Shown in pieces: positions 44,090 through 53,320 of a stretch of 64,000 nucleotides of DNA. The notes beneath the pieces were generated by a model. The model was not told where the DNA came from and did no database searches. It saw only the letters and a program-made list of their open reading frames with translations. Positions within the stretch are counted from its first letter, which is position 1; every line of letters begins with the position of its first letter. This DNA is from Caloramator sp. E03 (GTDB lineage: Bacteria > Bacillota > Clostridia > Clostridiales > Caloramatoraceae): positions 496,001 to 560,000 of the forward strand of contig NZ_CP040093.1 of NCBI RefSeq assembly GCF_006016075.1. Reading direction: 5' to 3'. The position numbers and the translations under genes are program-made.

Positions 44090-44118
44090 ATTGTAAGCAA
44101 TATAAATATGAATGTCAA
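44090..44118 (-). promoter_or_regulatory. Sigma-A promoter of typA
   Basis: TTGACA (44113-44118), 17-base spacer, TACAAT (44090-44095): eleven of twelve consensus positions. It overlaps the queT-like stop codon. Confidence 0.72.
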
Positions 44119-44585
44119 TGCTTGTATAAATTTGTTACTCGCTCAATTACTGTTGATAAGATTATTCCTGCAATTCCAGCCGATACAAACTCTCCAAAGC
44201 CAATTGTACCAACAGTAACAACGTATGGCATGTTTGTTATTTTGCTTACCCATATCGATACTATAAATGCATTAAGTAGTATTGGAGGAATTACAGCTAA
44301 GTATTTATTAGGCATCTTTGAAGTAAGATAAGCAGCAGCAAGTGTAGTTAAACTCCCAAATACTATATCAATAAGTCCTAATCCGCCAAATATATTTGCC
44401 AACATGCAACCTAAAAAAAGCCCTGGTATTGCCTCTGGCATATAAAAAGGCAGTATTGTCATTGCTTCAGATAATCTAAACTGAACTGCACCATAAGATA
44501 TCGGTTTTAATACAACTGTCAGTACATAATATATCGCTGCAATTACACCTGCTTGTATTATATATCCATTTTTGTTTCCTCTCAT
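44115..44585 (-). CDS. QueT-family membrane transporter component
   Basis: A 156-residue integral membrane protein of the QueT family (predicted queuosine-precursor ECF substrate-binding subunit). The typical pattern YGAVQFRLSEAMTILPFYMPEAIPGLFLGCMLANIFGG (quoted in part) is clear and about five helices follow. It lies 14 bases after ylbF, so no preQ1 riboswitch precedes it, in contrast to many queT genes. Substrate therefore uncertain. Confidence 0.87.
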   Translation of the reverse strand: MRGNKNGYIIQAGVIAAIYYVLTVVLKPISYGAVQFRLSEAMTILPFYMPEAIPGLFLGCMLANIFGGLGLIDIVFGSLTTLAAAYLTSKMPNKYLAVIPPILLNAFIVSIWVSKITNMPYVVTVGTIGFGEFVSAGIAGIILSTVIERVTNLYKH

Positions 44586-44599
44586 AAATTATTCCCCCA

Positions 44600-44953
44600 C
44601 TATTTTTTAATAAGTTCTTCTGTAAAATCTATATCCATAGCATCTCCCAATATTTTCATGATATCCTCCCAAAGCCTTGAAAATCTCATTTCAGCTTCAA
44701 GATAATTTCTTATTTCAGGATTAAGGCTAATTATATTTAAAAGATTATTAAGAGAATCAATTTGTTCCTTTGAAGGTTCAACACCTTTAAGCTGCTGTGA
44801 ATATAGTTCTAATTGCTTCTTTCTAAAATCCTCTACCATTCTTTTATGGTTTGGATTTGAATTTATTTTTTCCATAGCTGATTTATACTCTATTACTTCA
44901 GGTGCTAATTTTAAAGCTCTTGCAAGCTCATGGGCTTTATCATATACGTTCAT
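44600..44953 (-). CDS. YlbF/YmcA family regulator
   Basis: A 117-residue helical protein with the family core YDKAHELARALKLAPEVIEYKSA and RKKQLELYSQQLKG. In B. subtilis YlbF, YmcA and YaaT form the Y complex that influences RNase Y and mRNA maturation, and sporulation phosphorelay. ATG at 44953 follows AGGAGGTTGGTAAC. Its place just downstream of RNase J may be meaningful. Confidence 0.88.
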   Translation of the reverse strand: MNVYDKAHELARALKLAPEVIEYKSAMEKINSNPNHKRMVEDFRKKQLELYSQQLKGVEPSKEQIDSLNNLLNIISLNPEIRNYLEAEMRFSRLWEDIMKILGDAMDIDFTEELIKK

Positions 44954-45025
44954 GTTACCAACCTCCTACATAAATTAATTATTACCACAAATAATAACTT
45001 TTTTCAATATATTTAAAATTTTTTG

Positions 45026-45052
45026 AAGCCCAGTACAAAATGCACTGGGCTT
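45026..45052 (-). terminator. Intrinsic terminator of the RNase J gene
   Basis: AAGCCCAGT (45044-45052, minus strand) pairs with ACTGGGCTT (45026-45034), followed by CAAAAAATTTT. The U run is poor, but the stem is strong and directly follows the stop codon. Confidence 0.65.
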
Positions 45053-45055
45053 TGA

Positions 45056-46726
45056 TTAGATTTCCATTATTATTGGTAATATCATGGGTTTACGTTTTGT
45101 CTTTTCATATAAATATTCTCTTAAATCATCTTTAATGCTTGATTTTAAAGCTGCCCATTCTGTAATTTGATTTTTTAGGCACTTTTCTAAAGAAACTTTA
45201 ACAATGTTTTTTGCTTCTTCCATAAGGTCTTCAGACTCTCTTACATAAACAAAACCCCTTGATATAATATCTGGTCCAGCAATAACCTTTCCTGTTTCTC
45301 TCTCAATTGTTACAACAACTGTTAATATACCGTCTTGTGATAAATGCTTTCTATCCCTTAGCACTATGTTTCCAACATCTCCTACTCCAAGGCCGTCAAC
45401 AAGAACCTGACCTGCTGGTACATATCCGCTAATCCTTGCACTATTTTCGTTTACTTCTAAAACTTGGCCAATGTCAGATATAAATATATTATTTTCATCC
45501 ATTCCAAGTTTTTGTGCAAGTATTGAATGCTGTTTTAAATGCCTATACTCTCCATGAACAGGCATAAAATACTTAGGTTTAACAAGGGTATGTATAAGCT
45601 TAAGTTCTTCTTGACATGCATGACCAGAAACATGAACATCTGCAAGGGACTCATATATAACGTTAGCTCCCCTTTTAAAAAGCTGATTTATAACCCTTGA
45701 AATAAGCTTTTCATTTCCTGGAATAGGAGTTGCTGATACTATCACAAGATCATCTTTCATTATTTCAACTTTTCTATGTTCTGAGGTAGACATCCTTGCA
45801 AGAGCTGACATAGGCTCTCCTTGGCTACCAGTTGTTATAATCACAATTTCGCTGGGTTTGTATTTTTCAATATCATCAATGTCTATAAAAAGGCCTTCTG
45901 GATATCTTAAATACCCAAGCTCATTTGCAACCTCAACAATGTTTTCTATACTCCTTCCTGATATTGCAACCTTTCTACCATACTTATATGCTGAATCCAT
46001 TATTTGCTGAATCCTATGAATATTAGATGCAAAAGTAGCTACAATTATTCTTGATTTTGTTTCACTGAAAATCTTATCAAAGGTTTCCCCCACAGTCCTT
46101 TCAGACATAGTGTACCCTGGTCTTTCTATATTTGTGCTATCTGCCATAAGAAGCATAACACCTTGTTTCCCAAGTTCAGCAAGCCTTGCAAAATCCATAA
46201 TCTCTCCATCTATAGGAGTATAGTCGATTTTAAAATCTCCAGTATGAACTATTATACCTACTGGTGTATGTATTGCAAGAGAACAGGAATCAGCAATGCT
46301 ATGATTATTTTTTATAAACTCAACTTTGATTTCTCCAAAAGTAATAACGTCTTTAGGTTTAACAACCTTTAAAGTACAATCCCTAAAAATGCCATGCTCT
46401 TTTAATTTAGTTTCTACTATACCAAGGGTAAGCTTAGTTCCGTAAACCGGTACATTTAGCTGCTTTAATATATAAGGCAATGCCCCTATGTGATCTTCAT
46501 GTCCATGGGTTAAAATAATGGCCTTAACTTTTTCTTTTTGTTTCAAGAGGTAGTTAATATCTGGTATAACAATATCTACTCCAAACATCTCTTCCTCTGG
46601 AAACATAAGCCCGCAATCTATGACTATTATATCATTTTTATATTCAATAACAGTCATATTCTTTCCAATCTCATTAACTCCTCCAAGTGGAATAACTTTT
46701 ACTTTATCTTTTTTTGCCAAACACAT
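45056..46726 (-). CDS. rnj: Ribonuclease J
   Basis: Metallo-beta-lactamase/beta-CASP RNase with 5' exonuclease and endonuclease activity. Metal site LTHGHEDHIGALPY, GDFKIDYTP, beta-CASP motifs MADSTNIERPG, TTGSQGEPMSALARMS and HVSGHACQEEL are present, plus the C-terminal extension. ATG at 46726 follows AAGGAGGG; an upstream open frame has no start signal. 556 residues is standard. Confidence 0.96.
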   Translation of the reverse strand: MCLAKKDKVKVIPLGGVNEIGKNMTVIEYKNDIIVIDCGLMFPEEEMFGVDIVIPDINYLLKQKEKVKAIILTHGHEDHIGALPYILKQLNVPVYGTKLTLGIVETKLKEHGIFRDCTLKVVKPKDVITFGEIKVEFIKNNHSIADSCSLAIHTPVGIIVHTGDFKIDYTPIDGEIMDFARLAELGKQGVMLLMADSTNIERPGYTMSERTVGETFDKIFSETKSRIIVATFASNIHRIQQIMDSAYKYGRKVAISGRSIENIVEVANELGYLRYPEGLFIDIDDIEKYKPSEIVIITTGSQGEPMSALARMSTSEHRKVEIMKDDLVIVSATPIPGNEKLISRVINQLFKRGANVIYESLADVHVSGHACQEELKLIHTLVKPKYFMPVHGEYRHLKQHSILAQKLGMDENNIFISDIGQVLEVNENSARISGYVPAGQVLVDGLGVGDVGNIVLRDRKHLSQDGILTVVVTIERETGKVIAGPDIISRGFVYVRESEDLMEEAKNIVKVSLEKCLKNQITEWAALKSSIKDDLREYLYEKTKRKPMILPIIMEI

Positions 46727-46806
46727 TTTCCCTCCTTCGTTGTCCCATATATTACCAATTATATATAAAATAAAATCAATCAATTTTATTCATTTACAAT
46801 ATAATG

Positions 46807-46836
46807 ATTTTAACCTGCAATATAGTATATAGTCAA
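46807..46836 (-). promoter_or_regulatory. Probable sigma-A promoter of the RNase J gene
   Basis: TTGACT (46831-46836), 18-base spacer, TAAAAT (46807-46812). It is just downstream of the fur-like stop codon. The 5' leader would be about 75 bases. Confidence 0.5.
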
Positions 46837-46839
46837 CAT

Positions 46840-47295
46840 TTACTTTGAGTACTTGCATTTGCTACAATATCCAAAAAACTTAACACTATGATTAGTTATT
46901 TTAAAATCATACTTTTGCTCAATTTTTTCCTCAAGTGTTTCTAACAAGTCCCCTTCCACCTCTTCAACATTTCCACAATTTATACAAACAAGATGATGAT
47001 GTTGATGATCCTCCTCTTCATGTATTAGCTCATATCTATTACATCCATCATCAAAATTCATTCTACATACAAGCCCCATCTTCTCCAAAAGTTGAAGAGT
47101 TCTATATACTGTTGCAAGACCTATTTCAGGGCATTCTTTTTTTACAATATCATATATTTCCTCCGTTGAAAGATGCTTTCCTTCATTATCTATTATAACA
47201 TTAAGTACAGCTCTTCTTTGAGGAGTAAGTTTATACCCTCCTGTTTTTAAACGCTGCTTAAGTTTTTCATTTTCATCTTTGGAAAATACAATCAT
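46840..47295 (-). CDS. fur: Fur-family metal-dependent repressor
   Basis: A 151-residue regulator: winged helix GGYKLTPQRRAVLNVIIDNEG and LATVYRTLQLLEKMGLV, the metal-binding DHQHHHLVCINCGNVEEVEGD with structural CxxC, and a second CxxC (GYCSKC). The His-rich hinge suits Fur or Zur; PerR is less likely but cannot be excluded. ATG at 47295 follows GAGGTG. An imperfect dyad covers its promoter and may be self-regulatory. Confidence 0.88.
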   Translation of the reverse strand: MIVFSKDENEKLKQRLKTGGYKLTPQRRAVLNVIIDNEGKHLSTEEIYDIVKKECPEIGLATVYRTLQLLEKMGLVCRMNFDDGCNRYELIHEEEDHQHHHLVCINCGNVEEVEGDLLETLEEKIEQKYDFKITNHSVKFFGYCSKCKYSK

Positions 47296-47327
47296 ATTTA
47301 CACCTCAATTCAAAAGCTAATCAATTT

Positions 47328-47371
47328 ATTTTACAATATTTTACATGAATTGTCAAGAGATTCTCAATTGA
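47328..47371 (-). promoter_or_regulatory. Promoter and dyad upstream of the fur-like gene
   Basis: TTGACA (47351-47356), 17-base spacer, TAAAAT (47328-47333): eleven of twelve consensus positions. TCAAGAGATTCTCAATTGA (47353-47371, plus strand) is an imperfect dyad over the -35 box. It does not clearly match a standard Fur or Per box. Confidence 0.65.
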
Positions 47372-47381
47372 AATAAAGCTT

Positions 47382-48065
47382 TTAAAAAAATATTTCAATT
47401 TCGTCTTTAATATTAATTTCATTAATATCTACAAAACATCTATATGCCTTTACGATAACTCCCCTATCATAAGCTTTTTTTAGTTTTTCCCCAAAAATTT
47501 TATCAATTTTGTAGTTCGGTGTAAAGCTTTCAACATAATCCATAAAAGCAATTATTACTATCGCAGCTCTATATTTATTATTAGCCATTATTAGTTCGTC
47601 TATGTGTTTTCTACCTCTTTCTGTCGGTGCATCAGGAAATTTTGATATCCCATTTTCTTCATAAGTTGCACATTTTACCTCAACAAAAATACCATTATAG
47701 ATTTCATCTTCAATAAAAAAATCAAACCTACTGTTTGAATACTGTACTTCTCTTTTTATTTTACCTTTTACCCAATCTATTCTTCCATTTGTCACTGCTT
47801 CTTCAAATACTTTGTTTGCTAAAGAAGAATTAACACATACTATATTTTTATCCTTGTAAACATGAAGCAAGCTATATTTTGTCTTTCTATTTGGTTTATC
47901 ACTTTTCTGAAGAATAACTTTAGTTCCTTCATAAAGTAGTTCAGTCATCCTTCCAGTATTAGGTACATGAACTAATTCAATTCTATCATCAACCTTGATT
48001 AATGCCTCAAACCTATTAATCCTTTTAATACATAAGCCATTGACCTTTTCTCCCTGTATAAACAT
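47382..48065 (-). CDS. sfsA: SfsA family DNA-binding/nuclease-like protein
   Basis: A 227-residue protein of the sugar fermentation stimulation A family. It has an N-terminal OB-like domain (RINRFEALIKVDDRIELVHVPNTGRMTELLYEG, shortened) and a PD-(D/E)XK-like C-terminal domain with FDFFIEDEIYNGIFVEVKCATYEENG, FPDAPTERGRKHIDEL. ATG at 48065 follows GAGGTA. The cellular role of the family remains uncertain. Confidence 0.9.
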   Translation of the reverse strand: MFIQGEKVNGLCIKRINRFEALIKVDDRIELVHVPNTGRMTELLYEGTKVILQKSDKPNRKTKYSLLHVYKDKNIVCVNSSLANKVFEEAVTNGRIDWVKGKIKREVQYSNSRFDFFIEDEIYNGIFVEVKCATYEENGISKFPDAPTERGRKHIDELIMANNKYRAAIVIIAFMDYVESFTPNYKIDKIFGEKLKKAYDRGVIVKAYRCFVDINEINIKDEIEIFF

Positions 48066-48107
48066 TATACTTACCTCATCACTGAATTAAATCTTATATA
48101 TAAAACA

Positions 48108-48132
48108 AAGGATATACCAATGGTATATCCTT
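48108..48132 (-). terminator. Intrinsic terminator of the DUF1292 gene
   Basis: Perfect 12-base arms (48121-48132 and 48108-48119), minus strand AAGGATATACC and GGTATATCCTT, followed by TGTTTTATAT. It includes the stop codon. Confidence 0.7.
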
Positions 48133-48409
48133 ATTCTTCGTCATCTTCAAAGTCTTCTTCATTTAACCATTCTTCATAAGCAGCTGCAACCTTTTCAAAT
48201 TCATCATCATCTTCAATAGTTGTAAGCATTTCTTCTCCATCTTCATTTGTTGTAAGTTTTAGTACAACTGCATCTTCTTCATTTTCTTCATCTACAGGGT
48301 ATAACACATAGTATTCATTTCCATCAACTTCAAGAGCAGTTATAACTTCAAATTCAGTTTCTACTCCATCCTCATCAGTTAATACTACAGTATTTTCGTT
48401 GTTTTCCAT
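48131..48409 (-). CDS. DUF1292 protein (YrzB-like)
   Basis: A 92-residue very acidic protein of unknown function. The family pattern VVLTDEDGVETEFEVITALEVDGNEYYVLYPVDEENE is complete (quoted in part) and the C-terminus is an acidic run. ATG at 48409 follows GAGGTG. ireB-ruvX-DUF1292 is conserved in B. subtilis (yrzL-yrrK-yrzB); here an aldo/keto reductase is inserted between ireB and ruvX and the gene has its own promoter. Confidence 0.9.
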   Translation of the reverse strand: MENNENTVVLTDEDGVETEFEVITALEVDGNEYYVLYPVDEENEEDAVVLKLTTNEDGEEMLTTIEDDDEFEKVAAAYEEWLNEEDFEDDEE

Positions 48410-48439
48410 AGCAAACACCTCTTTTCTAATTATAATGTT

Positions 48440-48468
48440 ATTGTAATTTTATTTTTAAAAGCTGTCAA
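48440..48468 (-). promoter_or_regulatory. Sigma-A promoter of the DUF1292 gene
   Basis: TTGACA (48463-48468), 17-base spacer, TACAAT (48440-48445). It lies directly before the gene and just after the ruvX stop. Confidence 0.68.
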
Positions 48469-48472
48469 TCAT

Positions 48473-48886
48473 TTATTTGTTAATTCTGTTAAGATAAGTT
48501 TGTAGTATATATGTTGCTGCAATAGTGTCAATTACTTCCTTTCTCTTTTTTCTAGAAACATCAGCATCTATTAACATCTTTTCTGCTGCTACAGTTGTCA
48601 ATCTCTCATCTTCTAATTCTATATCTAACTTTATTCTGCCCTTTAATTTATCACAAAAATCAATAATCTTTTCTGCCCTTGGACCTATTGTTCCATTCAT
48701 GTTTTTAGGAAAGCCTACAACTATTTTTTCAACCTGATATTCATTGATAATATTTAGTATTTCATTTATGTCTTTTTTAATACCTGTTCTTTTTATAGTT
48801 TTTATTCCCTGTGCCGTCCAACCTAAGGGATCACTTATTGCAACTCCTATAGTTTTGTCTCCAATATCAAGTCCCATTATCCTCAA
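48473..48886 (-). CDS. ruvX: RuvX/YqgF pre-16S rRNA nuclease
   Basis: RNase H-like nuclease that takes part in 16S rRNA 5' end maturation. [20 protein letters not shown] with the catalytic Asp, [18 protein letters not shown], and [13 protein letters not shown] are the family motifs. 137 residues is normal. The gene starts 13 bases after the aldo/keto reductase. Confidence 0.95.
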   Translation of the reverse strand: MRIMGLDIGDKTIGVAISDPLGWTAQGIKTIKRTGIKKDINEILNIINEYQVEKIVVGFPKNMNGTIGPRAEKIIDFCDKLKGRIKLDIELEDERLTTVAAEKMLIDADVSRKKRKEVIDTIAATYILQTYLNRINK

Positions 48887-48899
48887 GATTTTATCCTCC

Positions 48900-49856
48900 C
48901 TATACTATTTTTATACAAAATTCTGGGCAATATGCTGAACAATATCCGCAAAGAACACATTTATCTTCATCTACTTTTGCCTTATTATTAACAACTTTTA
49001 TTGCCTTATTTTTACACTTTTTTTCACATTCTCCGCAACCTTTACACCAACTATCTATATGCAATCTTCTTTTTCTATTTTTAAGTTTTGTAAGTATATC
49101 TTCATCAATCGTTCTTCCTTCAAATATGGAAATATTTGTATATACCTCTTCTAAGGATTGCATACCTACTGCAATAGAATGTATGTTAGGATTATTTAAA
49201 ACAAAACTGAAGCATTCTGTTGAATTTGACATGAGGTTTCCACCCCCAAGAGGCTTCATTGAATATATTCCTTTCCCAGATTTATTTGCTTTTTCAACTG
49301 CCTTTAGCATATCATCAATACTACCATCTATAATTCCAAGTCCTTTTATGTTTACAATAGGATGTATAACATCTATCTCTTCCATAGTGCATATAGCTTC
49401 AACCACTTCAACAGCATGTGTTGAAACTCCTACTGCATCTATTATTCCACATTTTTTTGCATCTATAAGATATCTTAAGGCCTCAGAATGCCCTTTTAAT
49501 GTTAATCTGCTTTCCTGCTCATGAAGGCAAAATATGCTTAATTTTTTTAGTCCAAGCTCTTCTAATGCTTCCTGAACACTTTCTCTCATACCTTCATAAG
49601 TGTAATCATAAGATTTTGATGATATTATTATGTTTTTATTTTTTGAAAGCTCAATTGCTCTTTTTATATATGGATATGTCTTATATAGTTTTGCAGTATC
49701 TATAAAATTAACCCCCATATCAAATGCAGTTGCAATAACTTTTGCTCCTTCTTCTATATCTAGATTTGCTTGCAGAGGTCCCACAGTAAGCCCTCCAAAG
49801 CATAGCTTTGAAACTACCAAACCAGTTTTCCCAAGTCTGACATATTCCAACACTAA
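48900..49856 (-). CDS. Aldo/keto reductase fused to a ferredoxin domain
   Basis: Residues 1-260 form an aldo/keto reductase TIM barrel ([36 protein letters not shown] with catalytic Asp and Tyr, FCLHEQ). The C-terminus is a 2[4Fe-4S] ferredoxin: [18 protein letters not shown] and [15 protein letters not shown]. This fused clostridial oxidoreductase class has unknown substrates. The start is GTG at 49856 (GGAGG five bases upstream), or TTG at 49853. A 20-base-pair perfect hairpin precedes the gene. Confidence 0.9.
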   Translation of the reverse strand, partial: LVLEYVRLGKTGLVVSKLCFGGLTVGPLQANLDIEEGAKVIATAFDMGVNFIDTAKLYKTYPYIKRAIELSKNKNIIISSKSYDYTYEGMRESVQEALEELGLKKLSIFCLHEQESRLTLKGHSEALRYLIDAKKCGIIDAVGVSTHAVEVVEAICTMEEIDVIHPIVNIKGLGIIDGSIDDMLKAVEKANKSGKGIYSMKPLGGGNLMSNSTECFSFVLNNPNIHSIAVGMQSLEEVYTNISIFEGRTIDEDILTKLKNRKRRLHIDSWCKGCGECEKKCKNKAIKVVNNKAKVDEDKCVLCGYCSAYCPEFCIKIV

Positions 49857-49866
49857 TACCTCCAAT

Positions 49867-49913
49867 TATATAAAATATAGACGGTACGAAAAATACCGTC
49901 TATATTTTATATA
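49867..49913 (-). terminator. Perfect 20-bp hairpin between ireB and the aldo/keto reductase gene
   Basis: TATATAAAATATAGACGGTA on one arm (49867-49886, plus strand) is exactly complementary to 49894-49913 around a seven-base loop. It could terminate ireB transcription, but there is no U run after the stem on the minus strand, and the reductase ribosome-binding site follows within about 7 bases. Confidence 0.55.
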
Positions 49914-49958
49914 TAATTTTAATAACTTTTATCACTTTGACTCTTAATAAACATCAAT

Positions 49959-50216
49959 TTATTTTTCATTTATAAAGCCTCTTAAAAGCTCTTCTAATAT
50001 TTCATCTCTTTCAAGCTTTCTTATTTTTGCTCTTGCATTTTTATAGCTTGTGATATATGTAGGATCACCTGAAAGTATATAACCAACAAGCTGATTAATA
50101 GGGTTATATCCTTTTTCTTTAAGTGCATCATATACCTCATTAAGTATCTCTTTTATTTTTTCTCTATTTTCCATATTAAATTTGTATTGCATAGTACCTT
50201 CTTGGCGTTCGGTCAT
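49959..50216 (-). CDS. IreB family regulatory protein (DUF965)
   Basis: An 85-residue protein of the IreB family; in Enterococcus, IreB is a substrate of the Ser/Thr kinase IreK and affects cephalosporin resistance. Core: [46 protein letters not shown] (quoted in part), C-terminal helix. ATG at 50216 follows AAAGGTG. No IreK-type kinase is in this window. Confidence 0.9.
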   Translation of the reverse strand: MTERQEGTMQYKFNMENREKIKEILNEVYDALKEKGYNPINQLVGYILSGDPTYITSYKNARAKIRKLERDEILEELLRGFINEK

Positions 50217-50254
50217 AAAAACCACACCTTTCCCACGTTATTAACTATAAACAT

Positions 50255-50283
50255 AATATACCACTATATTAAAATTAAATCAA
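50255..50283 (-). promoter_or_regulatory. Probable sigma-A promoter of ireB
   Basis: TTGATT (50278-50283), 17-base spacer, TATATT (50255-50260), between the alaS terminator and ireB. Confidence 0.45.
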
Positions 50284-50310
50284 ATATGAAATTAGTAATT
50301 TAAAAAATTT

Positions 50311-50328
50311 AAGGCGGTAAACCGCCTT
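50311..50328 (-). terminator. Intrinsic terminator of alaS
   Basis: AAGGCGG (50322-50328, minus strand) pairs with CCGCCTT (50311-50317) around TTTA, followed by AAATTTTTTAAATT. It overlaps the alaS stop. Confidence 0.8.
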
Positions 50329-52963
50329 ATTTAATCATATTTTCGATTATAGAATACACGCTTTCGAGGGCTTGAGTAACTTTACTTGTATCCTTTCCTC
50401 CTGCTTGAGCCATATCTGGTCTTCCTCCACCGCCTCCACCAGTTATCTTTGCAACTTCTTTAACTAGATTTCCTGCATGAATTCCAGATGCTACTGCATC
50501 TTTACTTGCCATAGCAATAAAGGTTACTTTTCCATCCTTAACATTAGCAAGGACAACAGCAGATTTTCCAAGCTTATCTCTTAACCTGTCTCCAAGTTCC
50601 CTTAAAGCATCTGCATCAAGTTCAAGACAAGCTACTGCCACCTTTATCCCTTTTATATCCTTTGCAGAATCTATTATTTGTTGTAAAGAACCTAAAGCCA
50701 TTTTAGATTTTAAGTTTTCAATCTCTTTATCTTTATCCTTAACTTCCTGAATTAAAGCTTCAGCTCTTCTAACTATATCATTTATTTGAGTCTTTAATGC
50801 TAAAGCAGTATTTTTTAAAGTATTTTCCAAGTTTTCAACATAATTTAAAGCACCTTTTCCAGTAACAGCCTCAATCCTTCTAATACCTGCAGCGACTCCT
50901 CCTTCAGATATTATCTTAAACAGACCTAATGTAGAAGTATTTGAAACATGTGTGCCTCCACAAAGTTCAATGCTAAATTCTCCAGCTTTAACTACTCTTA
51001 CGATATTACCATATTTTTCACCAAACAACGCCATTGCACCCATATTTTTTGCTTCATCAATTGTAGTTTCAATAGTTTTAACATCTAATCCTTCTAAAAT
51101 CTTTTCATTTACCATGTTCTCAATTCTTCTTAAATCCTCATAAGAAATAGCTTCAAAATGGGTGAAATCAAATCTTAATCTATCATAAGATACTCGAGAG
51201 CCAGATTGTTCTACATGGTTTCCAAGTATTTTTCTTAATGCAGCATGAAGAAGGTGTGTTGCTGTGTGGTTTCTTGCAATATCAAGTCTTCTATCCCTAT
51301 CAACTACAGTACTAACAATTGAATTTACTTTAATGCTTCCCTCAATTACCTTTCCAACATGTATTACTTTATCATTAGCTGTTTTTTTACAATCAAATAC
51401 CTCAACTTTAAATCCGTTTCCAATTAAGTATCCCCTATCTCCTATTTGACCTCCCATTTCAGCATAAAAAGATGTATTGTCAAGTATTACTGAAACATCA
51501 TCGCCTTCATTTGCCATATCAACAACATCTCCATTTGAAACTATAACAAGTACTTTACCTTCTGATTTTGTATCTGTATATCCAGAGAATTTAGTTGTAA
51601 TTTCTGCAGGAAGTGTCATATATATATCCATTTCTGTTCCCATATAGTTTGTTTCTTCCCTTGCAGCCCTTGCTCTTTCTCTTTGCATTTTCATCTCTTC
51701 ATTAAAACCATCTATGTCTACTTTCATTCCTTGTTCATCAAGTATTTCAATAGTTAACTCAAGTGGAAAACCATAAGTATCATAAAGCTTGAATGTATTT
51801 GCTCCCGATAATATGTCTTTACCTTCTTTTCTAAGATCATCTATATATTGATTGAGTATAATCATTCCTTGATCAATAGTTTCGTCAAACCTTTCTTCTT
51901 CAAGCTTTATAACCTTCTTTATATAATCTTTCTTTTCCTCAAGCTGTGGATATGCATCCCGTGAGTTTTCAATTACAACATCACAAAGCTCCCAAAGGAA
52001 AGTTCTATTTACTCCAAGAAGTTTCCCGTGCCTTGCAGCTCTTCTTAAAAGCCTCCTTAAAACATATCCTCTACCTTCATTTGAAGGAAGTATACCATCA
52101 CTTACCATAAAAGTAACGCTTCTTATATGATCCGTAATAAGTCTTAAAGATACATCTTTTTTGCTATCATTCTTATATGTAGTGTTTGAAATTCTACAAA
52201 CTTCATTTAATATGTTTTTCATAGTATCTATATCAAATATACTATTCACACCTTGCATTATCGTTGCAATTCTTTCAAGCCCCATACCTGTATCTATGTT
52301 AGGGTTTTGAAGTCTATTGTAGTTTCCATTTTCATCTTTATCAAACTGTGTAAAAACAAGATTCCAAAACTCAATAACTCTATCTTCTTCTCCAGCCTTT
52401 AAAAATTCTTCAAGCGTATTTATTTTACCTTCTCCTCTGTCAAAGTGTATTTCAGAGCAAGGCCCACATGGTCCTTGACCTATTTCCCAAAAGTTATCTT
52501 CTTTGCCAAGTCTAAATATCCTTTTTGGATCTATATCAGTTTTGTTTACCCATATATTGTATGCTTCATCATCATCAAGATATATTGTTACATAAAGCTT
52601 ATCCTTAGGAATCTCTAAAACATTGGTTACAAACTCCCAGGCCCATGGTATTGCACTCTCTTTAAAATAATCACCAAAGGAAAAATTACCAAGCATTTCA
52701 AAAAAAGTTGCATGCCTTGCAGTTTTTCCTACTCTCTCAATGTCCCCAGTTCTAATGCATTTTTGGCATGTTGTAACTCTTCTTCTTGGAGGTATTTGTT
52801 GACCAGTAAAATAAGGTTTTAAAGGAGCCATACCTGCATTTATAAGAAGAAGGCTTTTATCATTTTGTGGAATTAGCGAAAAGCTTGGAAGTCTCAAATG
52901 ACCTTTTTCTTCAAAAAAAGATAAATATTTTTCTCTTATTTGATTTACACCCATCCACTTCAT
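50327..52963 (-). CDS. alaS: Alanyl-tRNA synthetase
   Basis: Class II synthetase of 878 residues. Motifs in order: [22 protein letters not shown] at the start, motif 2 region [32 protein letters not shown]-like [17 protein letters not shown], the editing site [12 protein letters not shown] and [13 protein letters not shown], and a C-terminal Gly-rich C-Ala end ([16 protein letters not shown]). ATG at 52963 follows AGGAGGG. The frame is open further upstream, but that part is the T-box leader and is not coding. Confidence 0.97.
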   Translation of the reverse strand: MKWMGVNQIREKYLSFFEEKGHLRLPSFSLIPQNDKSLLLINAGMAPLKPYFTGQQIPPRRRVTTCQKCIRTGDIERVGKTARHATFFEMLGNFSFGDYFKESAIPWAWEFVTNVLEIPKDKLYVTIYLDDDEAYNIWVNKTDIDPKRIFRLGKEDNFWEIGQGPCGPCSEIHFDRGEGKINTLEEFLKAGEEDRVIEFWNLVFTQFDKDENGNYNRLQNPNIDTGMGLERIATIMQGVNSIFDIDTMKNILNEVCRISNTTYKNDSKKDVSLRLITDHIRSVTFMVSDGILPSNEGRGYVLRRLLRRAARHGKLLGVNRTFLWELCDVVIENSRDAYPQLEEKKDYIKKVIKLEEERFDETIDQGMIILNQYIDDLRKEGKDILSGANTFKLYDTYGFPLELTIEILDEQGMKVDIDGFNEEMKMQRERARAAREETNYMGTEMDIYMTLPAEITTKFSGYTDTKSEGKVLVIVSNGDVVDMANEGDDVSVILDNTSFYAEMGGQIGDRGYLIGNGFKVEVFDCKKTANDKVIHVGKVIEGSIKVNSIVSTVVDRDRRLDIARNHTATHLLHAALRKILGNHVEQSGSRVSYDRLRFDFTHFEAISYEDLRRIENMVNEKILEGLDVKTIETTIDEAKNMGAMALFGEKYGNIVRVVKAGEFSIELCGGTHVSNTSTLGLFKIISEGGVAAGIRRIEAVTGKGALNYVENLENTLKNTALALKTQINDIVRRAEALIQEVKDKDKEIENLKSKMALGSLQQIIDSAKDIKGIKVAVACLELDADALRELGDRLRDKLGKSAVVLANVKDGKVTFIAMASKDAVASGIHAGNLVKEVAKITGGGGGGRPDMAQAGGKDTSKVTQALESVYSIIENMIK

Positions 52964-52995
52964 GTTATCCCTCCTAATTTGCTTATATATAATAT

Positions 52996-53225
52996 TAAAA
53001 AAGCCCTCATCCCTAATTAGGGACGAAGACTTATTACTCCGTGGTACCACCCTTATTACCATAAAGGTCACTTTAAACTATAACGGATGAACCGTCTTTG
53101 CCTACTAAATTCAGCAAAGAAGCTTTGGGACTGCTTCCACTATATCCTCTAAGGACTCTCACCACCCGTCCTCTCTCTTAAAGAAAGATTATAGCGTACT
53201 CCTTCCCTTCATAGCCTTTAACTTC
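52996..53225 (-). promoter_or_regulatory. T-box riboswitch, alanine-specific (specifier GCA)
   Basis: tRNA-sensing leader controlling alaS by antitermination. Stem I has the AGTA loop-E motif (complement of 53197-53200) opposite GAA-GCA, placing specifier codon GCA (Ala) at 53132-53134. Stem III is CTTTGC/GCAAAG near 53095-53120. The T-box sequence GGGTGGTACCACGG is at 53039-53052. The terminator pairs 53020-53030 with 53003-53013 (11 pairs including G-U) and ends in TTTTTT (52997-53002). The specifier matches the downstream gene. Confidence 0.95.
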
Positions 53226-53230
53226 TAATC

Positions 53231-53259
53231 ATTATATATAATATGGTCATATTTGTCAA
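53231..53259 (-). promoter_or_regulatory. Consensus sigma-A promoter of the T-box/alaS unit
   Basis: TTGACA (53254-53259), exactly 17 bases, TATAAT (53231-53236): full consensus. It sets the T-box transcript start near 53224. Confidence 0.88.
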
Positions 53260-53320
53260 TTGTATTTGCTTATACAATTCTTGGTTAAATTATAATAGAT
53301 TCAAACATCTCCTAAAACAA

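Noticed and set aside
44586-44599. preQ1 riboswitch before the QueT-like gene
   Set aside because: Only 14 bases separate it from ylbF, too short for any riboswitch.
52964-53071. N-terminal extension of AlaRS in the open frame
   Set aside because: The stretch overlaps the T-box, antiterminator and terminator; ATG at 52963 has a strong ribosome-binding site and gives the normal AlaRS start.
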